Shown: positions 1 to 12,155 of the stretch, in pieces
Layout: the number at the start of each line of letters is the position of its first letter
How positions within the stretch are numbered: the stretch's first letter is position 1
Assembly (NCBI GenBank): GCA_000697355.1
Contig: JNEN01001165.1
Span: 1 to 64,000, forward strand
DNA: 64,000 nt
Source: Syncephalastrum monosporum B8922
Taxonomy: Eukaryota; Mucoromycota; Mucoromycetes; Mucorales; Syncephalastraceae
Direction: 5' to 3'
The notes under the pieces: model-generated
The model's input: only the letters and a program-made list of their open reading frames with translations
Database searches by the model: none
What the model was told of the DNA's origin: nothing
Position numbers and translations under genes: made by a program

Positions 1-1248
1 TTTGTCATGCCCGCCCCCCCCCCCCCCCCCCCCGCAGTCCCCCGCCGCCCTCCTCCTCCTCCTCCTCCGCCACGCTATTACGTATAATTTCCTTCTTGTC
101 CATCCCATCCTATCCCATTGTATTCAGTATTAGGCATCCCTTATAATTTACACAAATAATACCATTAATAAAGCACGCGCAAGCACACACCTGTTTCGTT
201 CATTTACCCGTTCCTTCGTTGGATAATGGTAAAGTCTTATTCTTTTTTTGTTCTATTTTTTTTTTTTTTTGAATTACTATGCAGTTGCGAAAGGTTGCAG
301 CTGTGCACGTCAACAGATATCTACCTTGAAGTACACTTGCCGCACCGCGCGGGCCGATATGCAACTAGAACACAGCATTTTATGCGCGGTTGGATGATTA
401 GACTGTCTAAGCTGCACATAGATATCTCCTCATCTGGGCGCACTTCATGTACAGGGATCGTTCCTTCCCTGCCCGGCGTGGTTTTTTTGGTGTATAAACA
501 AATCCGTGAAATCTCCCGCCCCCTAATTTTTTTTTAAAAAAATCCTCGAACCACCCTCACCCTCAGGGCCTGCTGGATGCATGATGCATTTTGACCCTGG
601 ATATAAGAAAAAAAAAAGATGGTCCGATCGCTCTCTCTTCCTCTTTCTCTCTGTGTGTCTGCCTATCTGCCGCTCCTGTGTATGTGGCCGATTCAATTCT
701 CTCTTGTTTGCCTTATTTATGCATACCAACCGATCCGGATGCTTCCCTATCCATCGGCGCGTACATTCAAAAATAGAGGATAACGATATCACCTCCCTCT
801 TTTATTAAAAAGCATGAGCGTGGGTAAAAAGCAGCCGTATGCTCAGGTCTGTCGAAGATCGATGTACTTCTAAGTCGGTCGCCGCCCTCGTGGATGCACT
901 GTATAAATATGTATAAGACTTATCGCGTCCAAGGATGTTTGTGTATGTTTCTGCATGTATATATGTATATATGTATGTATGTATGTGTGTGTGTGTATGT
1001 GTGTAAATGGTGTAAATAGAACATATGTATAAGGTACAACAATAGGCCCGCAAACATGCATGTAAGTACAAGATATGAAAGAGAATAATGAAGAAAAAAT
1101 AATGAATTTAACCAGAACATGTTACTTGATATGCCAAAAGAAAAAAAAAAAAAAGAGGAAGTTGCTGAGAGAAACAAATTGTAGATATTCCTACACCATG
1201 CGATCAGATCAGTCCTTGAGTCAAAAATAAGCTGCAGTTTTAACTTAC
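1..1248. other. Intergenic / 3' flank, low complexity
   Basis: I see no supportable gene here. The left edge has a run of about 20 C followed by TCC repeats (to about 68). There are T tracts near 247-271 and 529-536, and an ATGT/GT-rich microsatellite at about 958-1005. The part next to 1249 is the 3' flank of the RRM gene on the minus strand. Short open frames exist but are built on the simple repeats and show no domain or codon signal. Confidence 0.6.
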
Positions 1249-1846
1249 CTAACCGGTGCCATAGTTGCTGCCATGGCTCCCACTGTGCTGCTGCTGCTGT
1301 TGTTGTTGTTGCTGCTGCTCGAAAAAGGCCGGATTGATATACATACCTAAAAGGAGAGAAACCAGAGCACCGGATTGTTTAATAGACCCCAGATTGAGAA
1401 ACACCTCTTCCTTACCTCCACTTGACGTGGGCGGTCCTCCTCCTGCGGACGACATACCGCCCCGTCCCATGCGCCCTGCGCTCCCTCCACTTCCAGTGGC
1501 ACCGCCACCTCGCATGGGGCGCTGCTGCATACCCATCATGTCGAAACCACCGCCCATGTAGTTGCCACCGCCCCGGACGGCTGCTGCAGCTGCCATGGGA
1601 TTGAACGCGTACGGGTTCATGGCAAACGCCGGGTTGAATTGGCCGCCCATCATAGGGTTAAACCCGCCCATCATCTGGTTCGCTGGGCTAGGGCTAGCAC
1701 TGTTGCTTGGCCGCATGTTTTGCATCCGCTGTGATTTCGGGACGGGTTCTTTGGGTGTGTGTCGGAAGGGGTTGTTGTAGCTCGTAAAACAGACGGTGGG
1801 TCGCTTGCCATCGTATTCACTGAGGGCGCGGGAGCGATTTAGTTGA

Positions 1847-1878
<32 letters not shown>

Positions 1879-2863
1879 TTCTGATGAGATAGTACGAGAA
1901 TGGACTTACGTTCTTTCCAAGGCATCCTTGGCTTGTGCGGCGGCTTCGACCGAGTTAAACTCCAGAAAGCAGATACTATTCATGATGAGTCTCCTTTCTT
2001 TTTCTTTTTGTTACGTGTCCCTTCAAGACCTACCCTCGCGACTTGCCGTTGACCTTGTGTTCAGAAAAGCTGAGCTCCTTGAGCTCCTTCTCTAGACCGG
2101 CCTTTTTGATAGGTTGCTTCACCTCCTCGTCCGTGACGTACTAACCTATGGATTCAGTTCCTACGTCTCCGACATTCGCTCGCTACGTACCCAAGGGAAT
2201 TCGCCAACATAGAAGGCATGCATGGGGTGATTGACAACGCCACGCAAGGTGGTCATCGACTGTGGCAGTTCGCGCCGTGAGGGGGACGCGTCCGTCTGGG
2301 TAATGCGAGTCCCTGTGTTGTAAGCCTGCACACTGGAGGGAATGCGCTGCGTGGAAGAGTTAGAGGACGAAGGAGATTGGCTAGCAGGTTGTCTCGTGTG
2401 ATCTACGAAGCCTAATCAGATATCTTCTATCCATATCGCTTCACGTGCACGCAGAGATGTGAATGGGCCTACTTACCTGACGGTGTGCTTTGCCGCGTTG
2501 GTTTTTGCTGTTGGGAAACTTCATCCCGCTATAAAAAGGTGACAATAAGAGTAGTTTAGACATCTATCTTTCTCTTATTTTTCTCTCCCCCCCCCTTTTC
2601 TAATGTGAACTCGCTTCATCGTCAAACTACCTTTTCGTGCGTGGCTGCCGCCGGACGTTTCTCTTCGCGCGGCGGTTGGGGGTTGGGCTTTCGTCGCTTA
2701 GGCTCGCGTTCATGTTCGCCCACAATCTCACCCAGAATATCATCCGACTATCGAACAAGAAAGAGTTAACGCAAAGCAAAAACCTTTGATGAATTATGGC
2801 TGTACTTGCCTCATCAAGGCCCAGGACATCGTCTCCGTAAATGTCGTATTCGCTGTCTGCCAT
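1249..2863 (-). CDS. CPSF6/CFIm68-like RRM protein
   Basis: Predicted RNA-binding protein of 372 aa, probably nuclear and acting in pre-mRNA 3'-end processing (inferred by family). Exons, minus strand: 2810-2863, 2631-2747, 2477-2528, 2191-2411, 2034-2140, 1910-1975, 1416-1819, 1249-1346; all phases join. The N-terminus is acidic (MADSEYDIYGDDVLGLDE), like the aspartate/tyrosine-rich start of CPSF6. One RRM spans about residues 139-225: RNP2-like AFYVGEFPW, a VTDEEV helix, RNP1-like ICFLEF, then DGKRPTVCFTS. The rest is Gly/Met-rich, with poly-Ala and a C-terminal poly-Gln run (CAG/CAA). The first intron uses a GC donor (gcaagt). The last codon is followed directly by a gtaagt sequence, so an alternative 3' splice form is possible. 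CPSF6 identity rests on overall layout; another RRM protein cannot be excluded. Confidence 0.8.
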
Positions 2864-4036
2864 TTCTACAAGGTTTGGAGCGTATCAGATCGTGCTCTGT
2901 TCGATAGGGATACCCGGAGATATACATATATATGTATATATATATGTACATATATAAAGAGAGAGAGAGAGAGAGAAAAGTATAAAAGAAGAAAGGTCGC
3001 GTTGCGTTGTGTTTATCCCGGTCTCGGTCTCATATTTGGCGTGAACAACAAGCACGGCGGCTGTTCATGGTTCTCCTGCTACGATTACCACAGCTAAACA
3101 ATGAGTGTGTTGACGGTGCAAGCAAGCAAGCAAGCAAGACGGTTTCATTCTTCAAGGCCGAGAAATCTCGAATAATGTACAAATAAAAGAGAGACAGAGA
3201 CAGAGACAGAGACAGAGACAGGGAGAAATCGGTAGACAACGGGCGACTGGCAAGGAACAATAGAAATGGGACGACGTTGCATGGGTCGCAACGGTGGAGT
3301 ACAACAAAAGGACGGAAAAAAGTACAGCAAATGAAAGAATGGACTATGGCCAACTAACCTTGATTAGCGATCAGGTACGTGTGATGTGTGATGAGGTAAG
3401 ATGGGTAAGAAAAAAGTAAAGTGGGGACAAGAGACAAAGAAAAGAGGAGAACAAGGAGCTGAAGAGAGGTCGATGCCACCACCTCCCACACCCAATGGCG
3501 CTTTCAATTGTCAGACCGACATCGAAATTGCCCAGATAATTATGGAAAAAATAAATACGGCTATAATGATCAAACTGCTGGAAACACAAGTTGCTTTTAT
3601 TTTTGATGGCTTCTTTTTTTTTTTTTGTTTGAGAGAAAAAGCAATGGAAAAGAAAAAAGGGTTACAAGAGCGGTATAAGTGTACAAACGAATGGTTGGGG
3701 GGGGGGGAGAGAGAGAGAGGGCGTAGTATTTACAAAGAGGGGAAGGAGTAACAAAGGCAATAACGAAGGTTAGAGCCAAACATACAAGGAAGTGTACAAG
3801 ATACTTGGAGACTGTAGAACATGGGGAATGAAAAGAAAATACAAAAGAGAAAGTGAAAAGTGAAAGAACGAAAGCATACAAACAAAGGTTGGTGAGGAAG
3901 GGGAAAGAGGGTGTGGGGGCGTTGAGTACAGGAAGGTGCGATATAATGGCAATAAGAATAATGTGACATGAGGGTTGAAAGGGAAGTGCGTGTGTCGGGA
4001 GAGAGGTGGGGGGGGGGGAGAGTGAGGATGGGAAGC
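2864..4036. other. Intergenic region between RRM gene and CDC24
   Basis: Holds the 5' flank of the RRM gene and the 3' flank of CDC24, both transcribed leftward. It is rich in simple repeats: TATA/TATG then GA (2923-2977), CAAG repeats (3119-3138), AGAGAC repeats (3190-3222), a G run with GA repeats (3697-3718) and another G run (4008-4017). I see no coding region. Confidence 0.6.
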
Positions 4037-6886
4037 TTAGAGGTTGACAAAGAGGTTGACGGTGTTGGCCGTACCGCGGCTTTCAAAAGCCATCTGGACG
4101 TCTTCGTCCGAGTTGATCGTGATATAGTCGTCGTCCTCGTCCTGGTATTTGAGGCGGAGCGGGTCGTTGGACTTGAGGTTGGCGACGATACGAATCTTCT
4201 TTTCGACGCGCTCCATGAGCTCGGCAAAGCGAACCTGTTCGGGCGTGACAATCACGTAGATGCCCTCGTTGTAGTTGAGCTTGACCTTGAGCGTGCCAGG
4301 CGACAGCGGCGCCGAGGTCATGAGCTTATCGCACTGGGCCTGCAGCGAGGGCGAGCGCGCACGGTCTGACAAGCGCGGGGTGGACGCGACGCTGCGGATC
4401 GCGGCCGTCTCCGGGATGGACTGGTAATACACCGGCGGCATCTGCGGCGGCGGCATGGCAGGGTGCTGCGCGTTCGCGGCCTTGTGGATGTTCGGGCTGC
4501 TCTGCGACCGCATGCGCGTGTGTTTGATCGAACTGGACGGCATGGCGGGCACGAACGACGCGCTGCTCTGCGACTGCGTGCGGCCGACGGGCGGCGGGAC
4601 GTGCGGCATGCATGGCGGGCGCATGTCGTCATACGTGGGCGTGGGCATGTCGGTCATCAAGCGCGACGCGGCTTCGGTCAGCGGCGCGTCCTCCATCGGG
4701 TGTCGGCGCTGCCACATGCCGCCCGAGATGCGCGTCGAGCTGGTCGGCGAAGACGGGTGCGACGGCGGCGGCGAGGCAGGGTACATGCCGTAATCCTGGG
4801 CATGGTGGTGGGTCGTGGCTGAGGTGCTCTGGCGCGGGATAGGCGAGAGATTCATGCCGGGCATGAAGCGGCCCGAGCTGTTTTCGCGGGACATCTTGGG
4901 GCGCGTCAGGTTGTTGAACAGAGCGGCCGACAACGAGTTGCTCCGCGATCGAACGTGTTGCTGGTACTCGTCGTCTTCCTCCTCGTATTCGTCGAGGTCG
5001 TCCTCGTCGTCTTCCTCTTCGTCCGTGAACGACACGTGTTCGGCCTGGGTCGGGCTCGGCATCGAATAGAGATGTGTGTTGGGGGTTTGAGTGCGGGTAG
5101 CCTTGACGGCTTTGTTCAGAGAGGACTCCCATAGCTTGAGCGATTCCTCGCTGCGGAACTTGAGCACAAACGACTCGATCTCGGGCGACTTGTAGTCAAT
5201 CTGGAGCGCCCAAACGCCGTTCTGGGAACGGTTGTGGATGGCGAGGATGCGCGGGGTCCGGATACGGACCTTGAGCTGAAGGCTGCCGCGACGCTTCTTC
5301 TTCATGGCAATCGCATTCGTCTTGATGATGGTCTTTTCCTTGCTCTCTTTGCAAAGCGTGAGCTCCTTCTCGAAAAAGAAGACGGAATACTCGCGGTCGG
5401 CGTCCTTGGAGGTCAGGATAAGCTTGTCCTGCAGGAGGAGCGAGCCGCAATCCTCAATGGCGCGGCCCTTCCACGAATCGACACGGCGCTTGAGTTCTTC
5501 GACGGCCTGGTCGTTTTCGTGTTTCCGCTGGGTCTCGTTGACCTTCTCGGTCACGCGCTTGACGGCTTCGAGACCGTCGGTCATGTCGGCGTAGTACGGC
5601 CAGTCTTTGGAGGTGCTCTTGATGAGCTCGGTGAGAAGGAGCGGGTATTTACAGATGCGTTGGATGGGTTTGATGAGCATGGAGGGCAGTTCGTAGGTCG
5701 GGTTGAGGACGTGGGCGAGTTTCTGCAGTTTAGGAGCTTCCTGCACGACAAGGTCCTGAGCGGAGTAGTAGTTGGCGCAGTAGGGCTCGTAAACTGCAAA
5801 GGCCTCTTCCATCTGGACAAAGAGGAGGCCAAAGTTTTGCTCCTTCTCGGCTGCGTCCTCGAGCTGAATCAAGAATCGGCGCTGGAAATCGGCAAGGGCG
5901 TTCAGGTTGCCAAAGAGATAGTGGATGGTGTTGGCGGACAGGATCTTTTGCTGCTGCAGCTCGCGCATGTATTTCTGCAAACCGAGTCCAAGTTAATACC
6001 GGTGTACGGATAGGCGCGAGTAGTTATTGGTTATTGGTTACTGGTTATTGGTTATTACCTGAAGGATCTCCAGATCGTGGACGTATTTACGCTCAGTCTC
6101 CAGGAGTTCAAGTACGACCTTGTCTCTCGTGTCCTTGGGAGCGTTTGGGTCGGAGTCACGATTCGAAGAGCGAACGGAAATCACGCCCTTTTCCTCCAGA
6201 AGATCCAGAACCTTGTTGATTGTGCTGACAACCTATATGCAATAAAAAGCAATAATAATAAAAATAGATGAGGTCATTGTTCCTGATTTCCTCCACAATG
6301 GGGAAATGATCTGGCGCGCTGATTTGCTGATCTTTTTTACCTTGACAAAGCAGTTTGTATCGTCATTGTACAAATCCATAATGGTAAACAGATCCTCTTC
6401 GGGGAAGGAAAGCTGGTTCCGGCAAGCGACAATGAATTGATAGACGCGGGCCTTGCAGGTGTTGACCTGGTTGAGGTTGGGGTCTTTGTTGACCTTGAGG
6501 GGCGTGTTCGGACACAGCGCATTGAAGAGGATGCAGAGCGGCGAGCCTTGGCGACAGACCGACCAGAGCTTGGAGAGCGGATCGTTCGCGGATTGCGTGG
6601 TGGGCGTGGTGGGTTCATCCGATGAGGCCGATGAGGTCGATGACGAAGGTTGCAGGACGCATTCGACGAATTCATCCATGCCTTCGACGCAGGCCAGTTT
6701 GTCGAGCACCGAGCGGCAGGTGTGGTACAATGAAGCGCCTTGGCCAGGCTTTTGTTGCAATAACGGTGGGGACTGCGGCATGCTACACGGGGTTGGCATA
6801 TCGGCCATCATTGTCGGCTGCTCTTGTGGGGGAGGCGTGCCTACAGAGCCCAGCGAAGGGGTTCTGCGCTTCACCAGTGTTGCCAT
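4037..6886 (-). CDS. CDC24: Cdc24-type RhoGEF (CH-like, DH, PH, PB1)
   Basis: Guanine-nucleotide exchange factor for Cdc42, expected to act at the cortex in polarity and hyphal tip growth. Three exons (6341-6886, 6059-6232, 4037-5974) join in phase 0 to give 885 aa; yeast Cdc24 is 854 aa. An N-terminal calponin-like Cdc24 domain (about 60-200) is followed by the DH domain (about 217-408; LLETERKYVHDLEIL at its start, then PSMLIKPIQRICKYPLLL, the conserved DH core helix). A PH domain follows (about 420-545). The linker is long, Ser/Pro/His-rich and carries an acidic run. The C-terminal PB1 domain (about 798-885; LKVKLNY and the acidic DEDDDYITINSDED motif) would bind the scaffold Bem1. The domain order is that of fungal Cdc24, so identity is firm. 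The start is the first Met of a long open exon, followed by a Ser/Pro-rich leader. Confidence 0.96.
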
Positions 6887-7735
6887 ATCCGAAACAGGTA
6901 TGCTTTAGAATCAAGAAGTGGTGGGAGAAAGAAGGGGGAAGCGGGAAAAAAGAAGAGGGGAGCGAGCCAGACAGAGAAATAATATCCTGGTAAGTCTTAA
7001 AGTGAACAAGGTGGGTATTGTATATGCAGATGTGTATGTATAAGTGTATGTGTGTATGAAGTGCGTGTATGTGTGTATGTGTGTGTGTGTGTGTGGGAGG
7101 CTGCGTAAGAGCGTGCGTGTGCAAAATAAAAAGATTCAAGAAGAAAAGGGGAGAAAGGGATTGCGAAAAATCGTTTGAATGGTGTGTGGTGAAACAAACT
7201 ATCAATACCCACTCTTTTTTTGTTGCTGCCTTATTTAGGTCCAAGATCCGCATCGTTATGCTTTTTTTTTCTTTCTTCACCTTCCGCTTGCAAAGCATTT
7301 CCAACCTGCCCCCCCTTACTTACTTTGCTCAGGCATACGATATGCATGCCCTGACAGTTTCTTAACTTACCGTGGGGTGTTTGTCCTGGCTTTGCTCATG
7401 GGGCCATGTCCATCCACGCACCTGATCAGTCCATCCCCCAATGTCCCTCTCCATTTTCTACGACCCCCCCCCAAAAGATTTGCAGGAAACTTTAAAGAGA
7501 AACATGGCCATTGGATCCGTCCACATCCGTTCTGGGCACCCGCCCCGACGCGGCCTTTGAACTCACTAGTCGAATGCACTGACCCGCCGTCCTCTCCTTT
7601 CAACATCCAATAGACGCCCTATCTCTGTCCAACGCTGCTGGATTGCGTATACATACACGACAAAAAGAATAAAAATGATCAATAATAATAGTAAAATAAT
7701 AATAACAACAACGACAACAATAATACAGCTTTTTT
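6887..7735. other. Intergenic / 5' flank of CDC24
   Basis: Upstream region of CDC24 and downstream region of the small gene ending at 7736. It contains a GT/TG microsatellite at 7060-7095 and purine-rich tracts at 6920-6975. Open frames here rest on the repeats; I see no gene. Confidence 0.55.
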
Positions 7736-8271
7736 TTATTCATGTGAAATAACCGCCCAGCTCGTGCAGCACGCCACAGCCACGCACGGCAACCATCGCT
7801 CGAGCGCAGTGCGCATGCGGCTCCGCGCCAGGTCGTCCCGCACTAAAAACGCCTCTTCGTCTTTCACCATGCGATAATCGAGCCGTCCACGCCAGGCCCA
7901 CCCGACCGCGTACAGCGTCAGTGCGACCGAGCACGCTTGCCGTAACCAATAGCGCTTGGAGCTGCTATTGCTTTGTTTGGCTGTCTGGCCGACCACCAAT
8001 CCCCAGGCCGCCGCGGTAAAGACGCCCTCGACCACCCGCCACCGATGCACGCGTTGCCAATGGTTGCGCTGTGCCTGCTTCAGTGCCTCGCAGTCCCTTT
8101 GGACGTGCACGATCGGGACACCGGCTGCAAGCACGCGCTGCAAGTCATGCCCGTTCGCAATCCCCACAGCCAATGCCGGGATCGTGTCCTCGTGCCTTAA
8201 CCGGCGCGCCAAGCAGCGCTTGTTGCAATTCGCTCTGGCAAGTTGGACAATGCGAGGGATGTCTGTTCCAT
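7736..8271 (-). CDS. Hypothetical protein, probable membrane segments
   Basis: Not recognised. My preferred model has two exons (8202-8271 and 7736-8124), giving 152 aa. The start ATG sits in a strong context (CTCACCATGG), the donor is gttaag and the acceptor cttgcag; the join restores the long downstream frame. Without splicing, the downstream frame is open up to 8479, so a single-exon protein of up to 247 aa is the alternative. The C-terminal half has Trp/Ala-rich hydrophobic stretches (around VFTAAAWGLVVG, SVALTLYAVGWAW and WLPCVAVACCTSWAV), which suggests two or three short membrane segments. The stop codon overlaps an AATAAA-like signal (GAATAAAA). GC-rich codon use resembles neighbouring genes. 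Function unknown; spliced versus unspliced form is uncertain. Confidence 0.45.
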
Positions 8272-8657
8272 GGTGAGATGGTTTGCACGTGAAGTAACAG
8301 CGATATTCATAGTAGCAATACCCGTTGGATCGACGGTCGAAACCTTGGATGAAACAATGCTTCTTTTGTGTTAGTCTTGTTTTGCTGTTTTCGTTCTTCT
8401 GCCAACCAACCTGAAGCCTTCGTGAGCCGTGATCATCGAAAACGTGTGCAAGAAGCTGTTGTTTTTTGTTCACGTGCAAGTAATGGAGTCGTGGGGTTGA
8501 CCCATTTCGCAGTCTATAATGCCCTCAGTAGCGTGCCACCAAATGTTGGCCCGTGTATTGTCATACACTTGGTGGTACGCCCCTCAGATCATGAAAAGCT
8601 GTTCATCCACCCCGAAAAGTAAAAGGCAACCACTACGCGCGCGCGCGGTTAAAGTTG

Positions 8658-8682
8658 TCTGGCTGGCTGGCTGGCTGGCTGG
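8658..8682. repeat. GGCT tandem repeat
   Basis: About six copies of a CTGG/GGCT tetranucleotide in tandem, just upstream (gene sense) of the small hypothetical gene. Ordinary microsatellite. Confidence 0.8.
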
Positions 8683-9779
8683 CTCAGCGTATCCAGCAAA
8701 TAATATACCACCCGGCGGGGGTGGGGGGAGTGGGATGAGCAGTCTTATCGATAGACACGGGCGACCAATGGACGGAGCGTCCGACATTTGCTTTCCCGTG
8801 CAACACAAGAGCTCAAAACAGGAACAAGGTCCGATTTAAGGTACACAACACCCCTTCGGTTCCGTTCATCGCTCTTTCCTCAGAGAGAAGGTCAACACAC
8901 TCGCTCCAAGTAGGAGAAGTGAGCGTCCATGCGAAAAGAGAAAGGAGGCCCTCTGATTAAGCCATGTGAGGTACGTGTCAACAAACAGGATAATAGTAAT
9001 AATAACAACAACAACAATAAGAGGGCGCTTCCCCTGTTTGGCATTTCCGGACCTGTCTGCTGTCTTTTTTGCTCTGACGAATGTGTCCCCACGCCGATCG
9101 GACCAGATATTTTAATACGAAAATGAAAAAAAGAAAAAAAGGTTATGGGGGGAGAGTCTAGACCAGGCTGTTGCCCTGAAATTTCTGTCTGTCTGACAGT
9201 CGGACATTCTTCCCAAATTCACCAAATCAGGGGCCCCTTTTCAGTTTCTGTCTGTCAATAGTGTGGTGTGTGACGTGATGGAAATCACTATTTTGCCTTC
9301 CATCATTGTTCTCTGACGGTTTCTGCTGGTTTCGAAAGCTAATTTAGTATACGCGCATGGACGAGAAAGATCGCTCTCGCAGATTAAATTCTTCCGTTTC
9401 TATTTCGGATATCTGCTGCCCATCCCGAGCTATTGGGGCCTGCATCAGTCCCGGTTTGGAGGATGAGTTGATGTGGGTCAATTTCGAGTAGTCGTCATGC
9501 CAAGTATGGGAATATTTCAAGCATCAATCTTGCTCTCATTTCGCTTTTCACAAATAAAGAGAAACAACGCACGACGTCAGTGCTCATTTCCTTCTATGAC
9601 AGGATAATGTAGCATCTTTTTCTTGCAATTTCCATTCCTTTCGTTCAGCATCATCAGACAAGTTGCGCGTGTCGGATGTATCTAAGCAGAAGAGATTTAT
9701 TTATTTCGTTGTCTCCGTGAATGACGCCAGGTTGATTTCTCCTACACAACGCACTACTAACATGTTGGATGACACAGTT

Positions 9780-9917
9780 CACTGATATAAAGCGAGCCAG
9801 CGCGTTCACTACCCAGCATTTTCATTACACGTAACCTCTTCTTGTGTTTCTCTTACCTTACACTTTGACCAACTTCTTACTTCATACGCCAACATGATCT
9901 GTGGCTAATGTGATGCA
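9780..9917 (+). promoter_or_regulatory. TATA-like promoter in front of a stub frame
   Basis: A GATATAAAG element (about 9784) is followed by about 100 nt of pyrimidine-rich leader (CTTACC, CTTACTTCATACG) and AACATG at 9892-9897. The frame opened there has only four codons (Met-Ile-Cys-Gly) before TAA. The layout looks like a real core promoter and leader, but the product is truncated, so this may be a dead gene or coincidence. Confidence 0.25.
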
Positions 9918-10620
9918 GTATGACTTTATATTCAGCCATTTATTTATCTTTGTTTATCCTGTCGTCTCAAAGTGCCAAATAACGTCATAGCAAGAAGACA
10001 GAACGAAGAACGAAGAATCTTCTACCCGGACAAAGAAAATTTATGTCTGTTTGTTTGAATGTATAAAGCCAAAAAAATTTGGATATGCGAACATTGGACT
10101 CGTTCGAAGGAAGACTGACGGTGCGGATCAGGGTGCTACACACGCGAAAACTGTCGAATTAGTGCGTGGACTTACTCATTCTCTCGCTCATGGAGCTTTC
10201 ATTGGGCACCTGTAGTTAACAAACATCTTTGAAATAGCTTTTGTCCTGGTGAACATATTGATCAAATGGAGCCAGATAAAAGTACATCTGTGCATTGCTT
10301 GTCAAAACGGGCGTGATTATGCTAGATGCTCACTTAAAAATCGCATGGTCAGTGGAGATGATATTGCGACAGATGCTTTTACTATGAAGAGAAGAGGTGA
10401 TATACAGATTCAAAGCAATTTGTTCAATCCTCATGAAATGGTGTAAATATCCAAGTACTCTTTGTCTATCGAAAAGAATCAATTGCAGATTTACAAATAC
10501 AAAACTACCCACTGACTTTGATCCCGTTATCATCTTTCTTTTCTTTCCTTTTCTTATCCTCGTACATGTTAAACACATACCTTGTGGTTTGACTTGTCCT
10601 CATTACATATTCCGCATCTA

Positions 10621-11760
10621 CTACTTCTCGTTGTTAAACTTCGGAGTAGTGTACGAGGCAGGAAAGGATCCACAGGAGCCTACCGTGAAAGGTAACGCGA
10701 CTGTTGAGCGGAATCCTTTCTTGTGGCAGAGACACATCCCCCCCCCCCCCCAACGGGATGAGCGAGAATGTCTCAGAATGCTGACTTTGGACATCGGATC
10801 CACAGGCAAGTTCATCGAGATTTTAAACATGTCTCTTTAACGCGGCTCTTAGTTAACTACGGCAAGGGGACTCGGTGAAAGGCGCTGATGTCAAAATATG
10901 TGGTGGCGTTTTATTCGAGAGGCCTTCGTAAGCTACAAGGATATCTACGGGCTGCAATACCTTTATTCAAAGCTAATTTGGCCCTTCTGCTTAACCACGA
11001 ACAGGAGTATTTTGGCGACACCGTGAGTCGGCGAAGCGGTGTAAAGGAGGTGAAAGGCAGAGTGCTTTATGTGGATAAAGGTAGGAAGATTACATTAAGC
11101 ATGAGTAAGCGTGTTATCTAAAGACAGAGCGACTGTTTGCGCTTCTAATTAGCCTACTCGAGATACTTGCCAGACGACGCATTCACCCGCCATTGCAACA
11201 CGGCGGTAGGCAACTGGAAGAATGTAGGGTACATTCGCAAGTCGCCCTCGAATAAAGCCGAAGAAACACGCATCAGGCTTCTCAACAAGATGTCGAGAAA
11301 GCTGCAACATAAGACGCGGCATCCTATTGTTTACGCGTCGCCCTGTTGCACATCGACATCGCCAATTGTCAAGAGGGACTTTGAGCCTAGTACCATTTGG
11401 GAAAAGCTGGATCAAGCCCATGGCTCAATGCAAGGTAATAGTGAACCACGCGTATATAATGGTCAAGAGTAATTAGGTAATATACTAGACATGTGTCACT
11501 GGTGAAACGCGGAAAGTCTATCCGCTTATGCGTAATCGACTTCGCGGGTTTAACAAACGACCCCGAGGATCTCAAGAAGTTCCTCAGGTAAGAGGTTTTA
11601 ATACTATGTGCTATTCCTAATATGTTATATGATTTCTAGGACGTGTAAGCAAGTCAAAGAAGTGGTGGTCGATACACGGGGCAACTCGCAAGTCCTTTTG
11701 CGGCATGAGCTCCTGTATGAAGGGAACGTCCAAATATTCAAGTGTAGACTCTTTTTTCCA
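10621..11760 (+). pseudogene. Decayed multi-exon gene, family not named
   Basis: Several coding-like blocks on the plus strand look like exons of one gene. Block 1 (about 10640-10840) includes a poly-Pro run encoded by 14 C and ends LTLDIGSTGKFIEIL before a stop. Block 2 (10888-11098, YVVAFYSRGLRKL) joins block 3 (11147-11434) through a 48-nt intron with gtaagc donor and attag acceptor. Block 3 includes VGYIRKSPSN and ETRIRLLNKM. Block 4 (about 11495-11588, CVIDFAGLTNDPEDLKKFL) joins block 5 (11640-11753, QVKEVVVDTRGNSQVLLRHE) across a clear gtaaga...ttctag intron. Stops between blocks 1 and 2, and the failure of block 3 to join block 4 in frame with any visible splice pair, suggest decay. 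The blocks remind me of uncharacterised multi-copy proteins of Mucoromycota, but I cannot confirm that. Confidence 0.45.
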
Positions 11761-12155
11761 CTCCCTTCTTGCTGTCTTGCTATTACTTTTTCCTTTATTG
11801 CTTTTTTACTCTTGCTTCGATCATACTCTACACTTGCATATCCACCTTGTATAACTTTATTATAACATGTCGCATTCGATTAAATCACTAAGTCGACGGA
11901 TGCTGAACCTTTACATTTACTTATTCATCATAAGAAGCTCAGCAAAATGCGCATTTTATCTTTTTCTGGGCTTTTGAATGAACATCCAAATTCACCCGCT
12001 GATTCATCCAGCACACGCTGGAGCACAGTTATTCGCTATTTATTCATTTTGGCTATACGGGAAGATCTCTTTGCTGGAGTTGTTTTATGTGACATGCTCT
12101 ACGATCACAATGCTTGAAATTTTAATAGAAAAACTCTTGATACGCACATGAGAAA
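11761..12155. other. Intergenic
   Basis: AT-rich spacer between the decayed gene and the 3' end of ALG11. I see nothing else in it. Confidence 0.6.

Larger units (their letters stand above)
8272..10620. other. Gene-poor stretch
   Basis: No supportable gene. It holds a GCGC run (8638-8647), a GGCT tandem repeat (8658-8682), an AAT/AAC-rich stretch (8991-9018) and otherwise AT-rich unique sequence. A TATA-like element near 9785 followed by a pyrimidine-rich leader and a short stub frame is listed separately. Short frames between 10249 and 10620 lack coding features. Confidence 0.5.

Noticed and set aside
3119..3222. Tandem CAAG and AGAGAC repeats as a possible CRISPR array
   Set aside because: Short direct microsatellite units without unique spacers, in a eukaryotic genome.
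5234..6013. 259-codon open frame on the plus strand
   Set aside because: Antisense shadow of the CDC24 DH/PH exon; no family resemblance.
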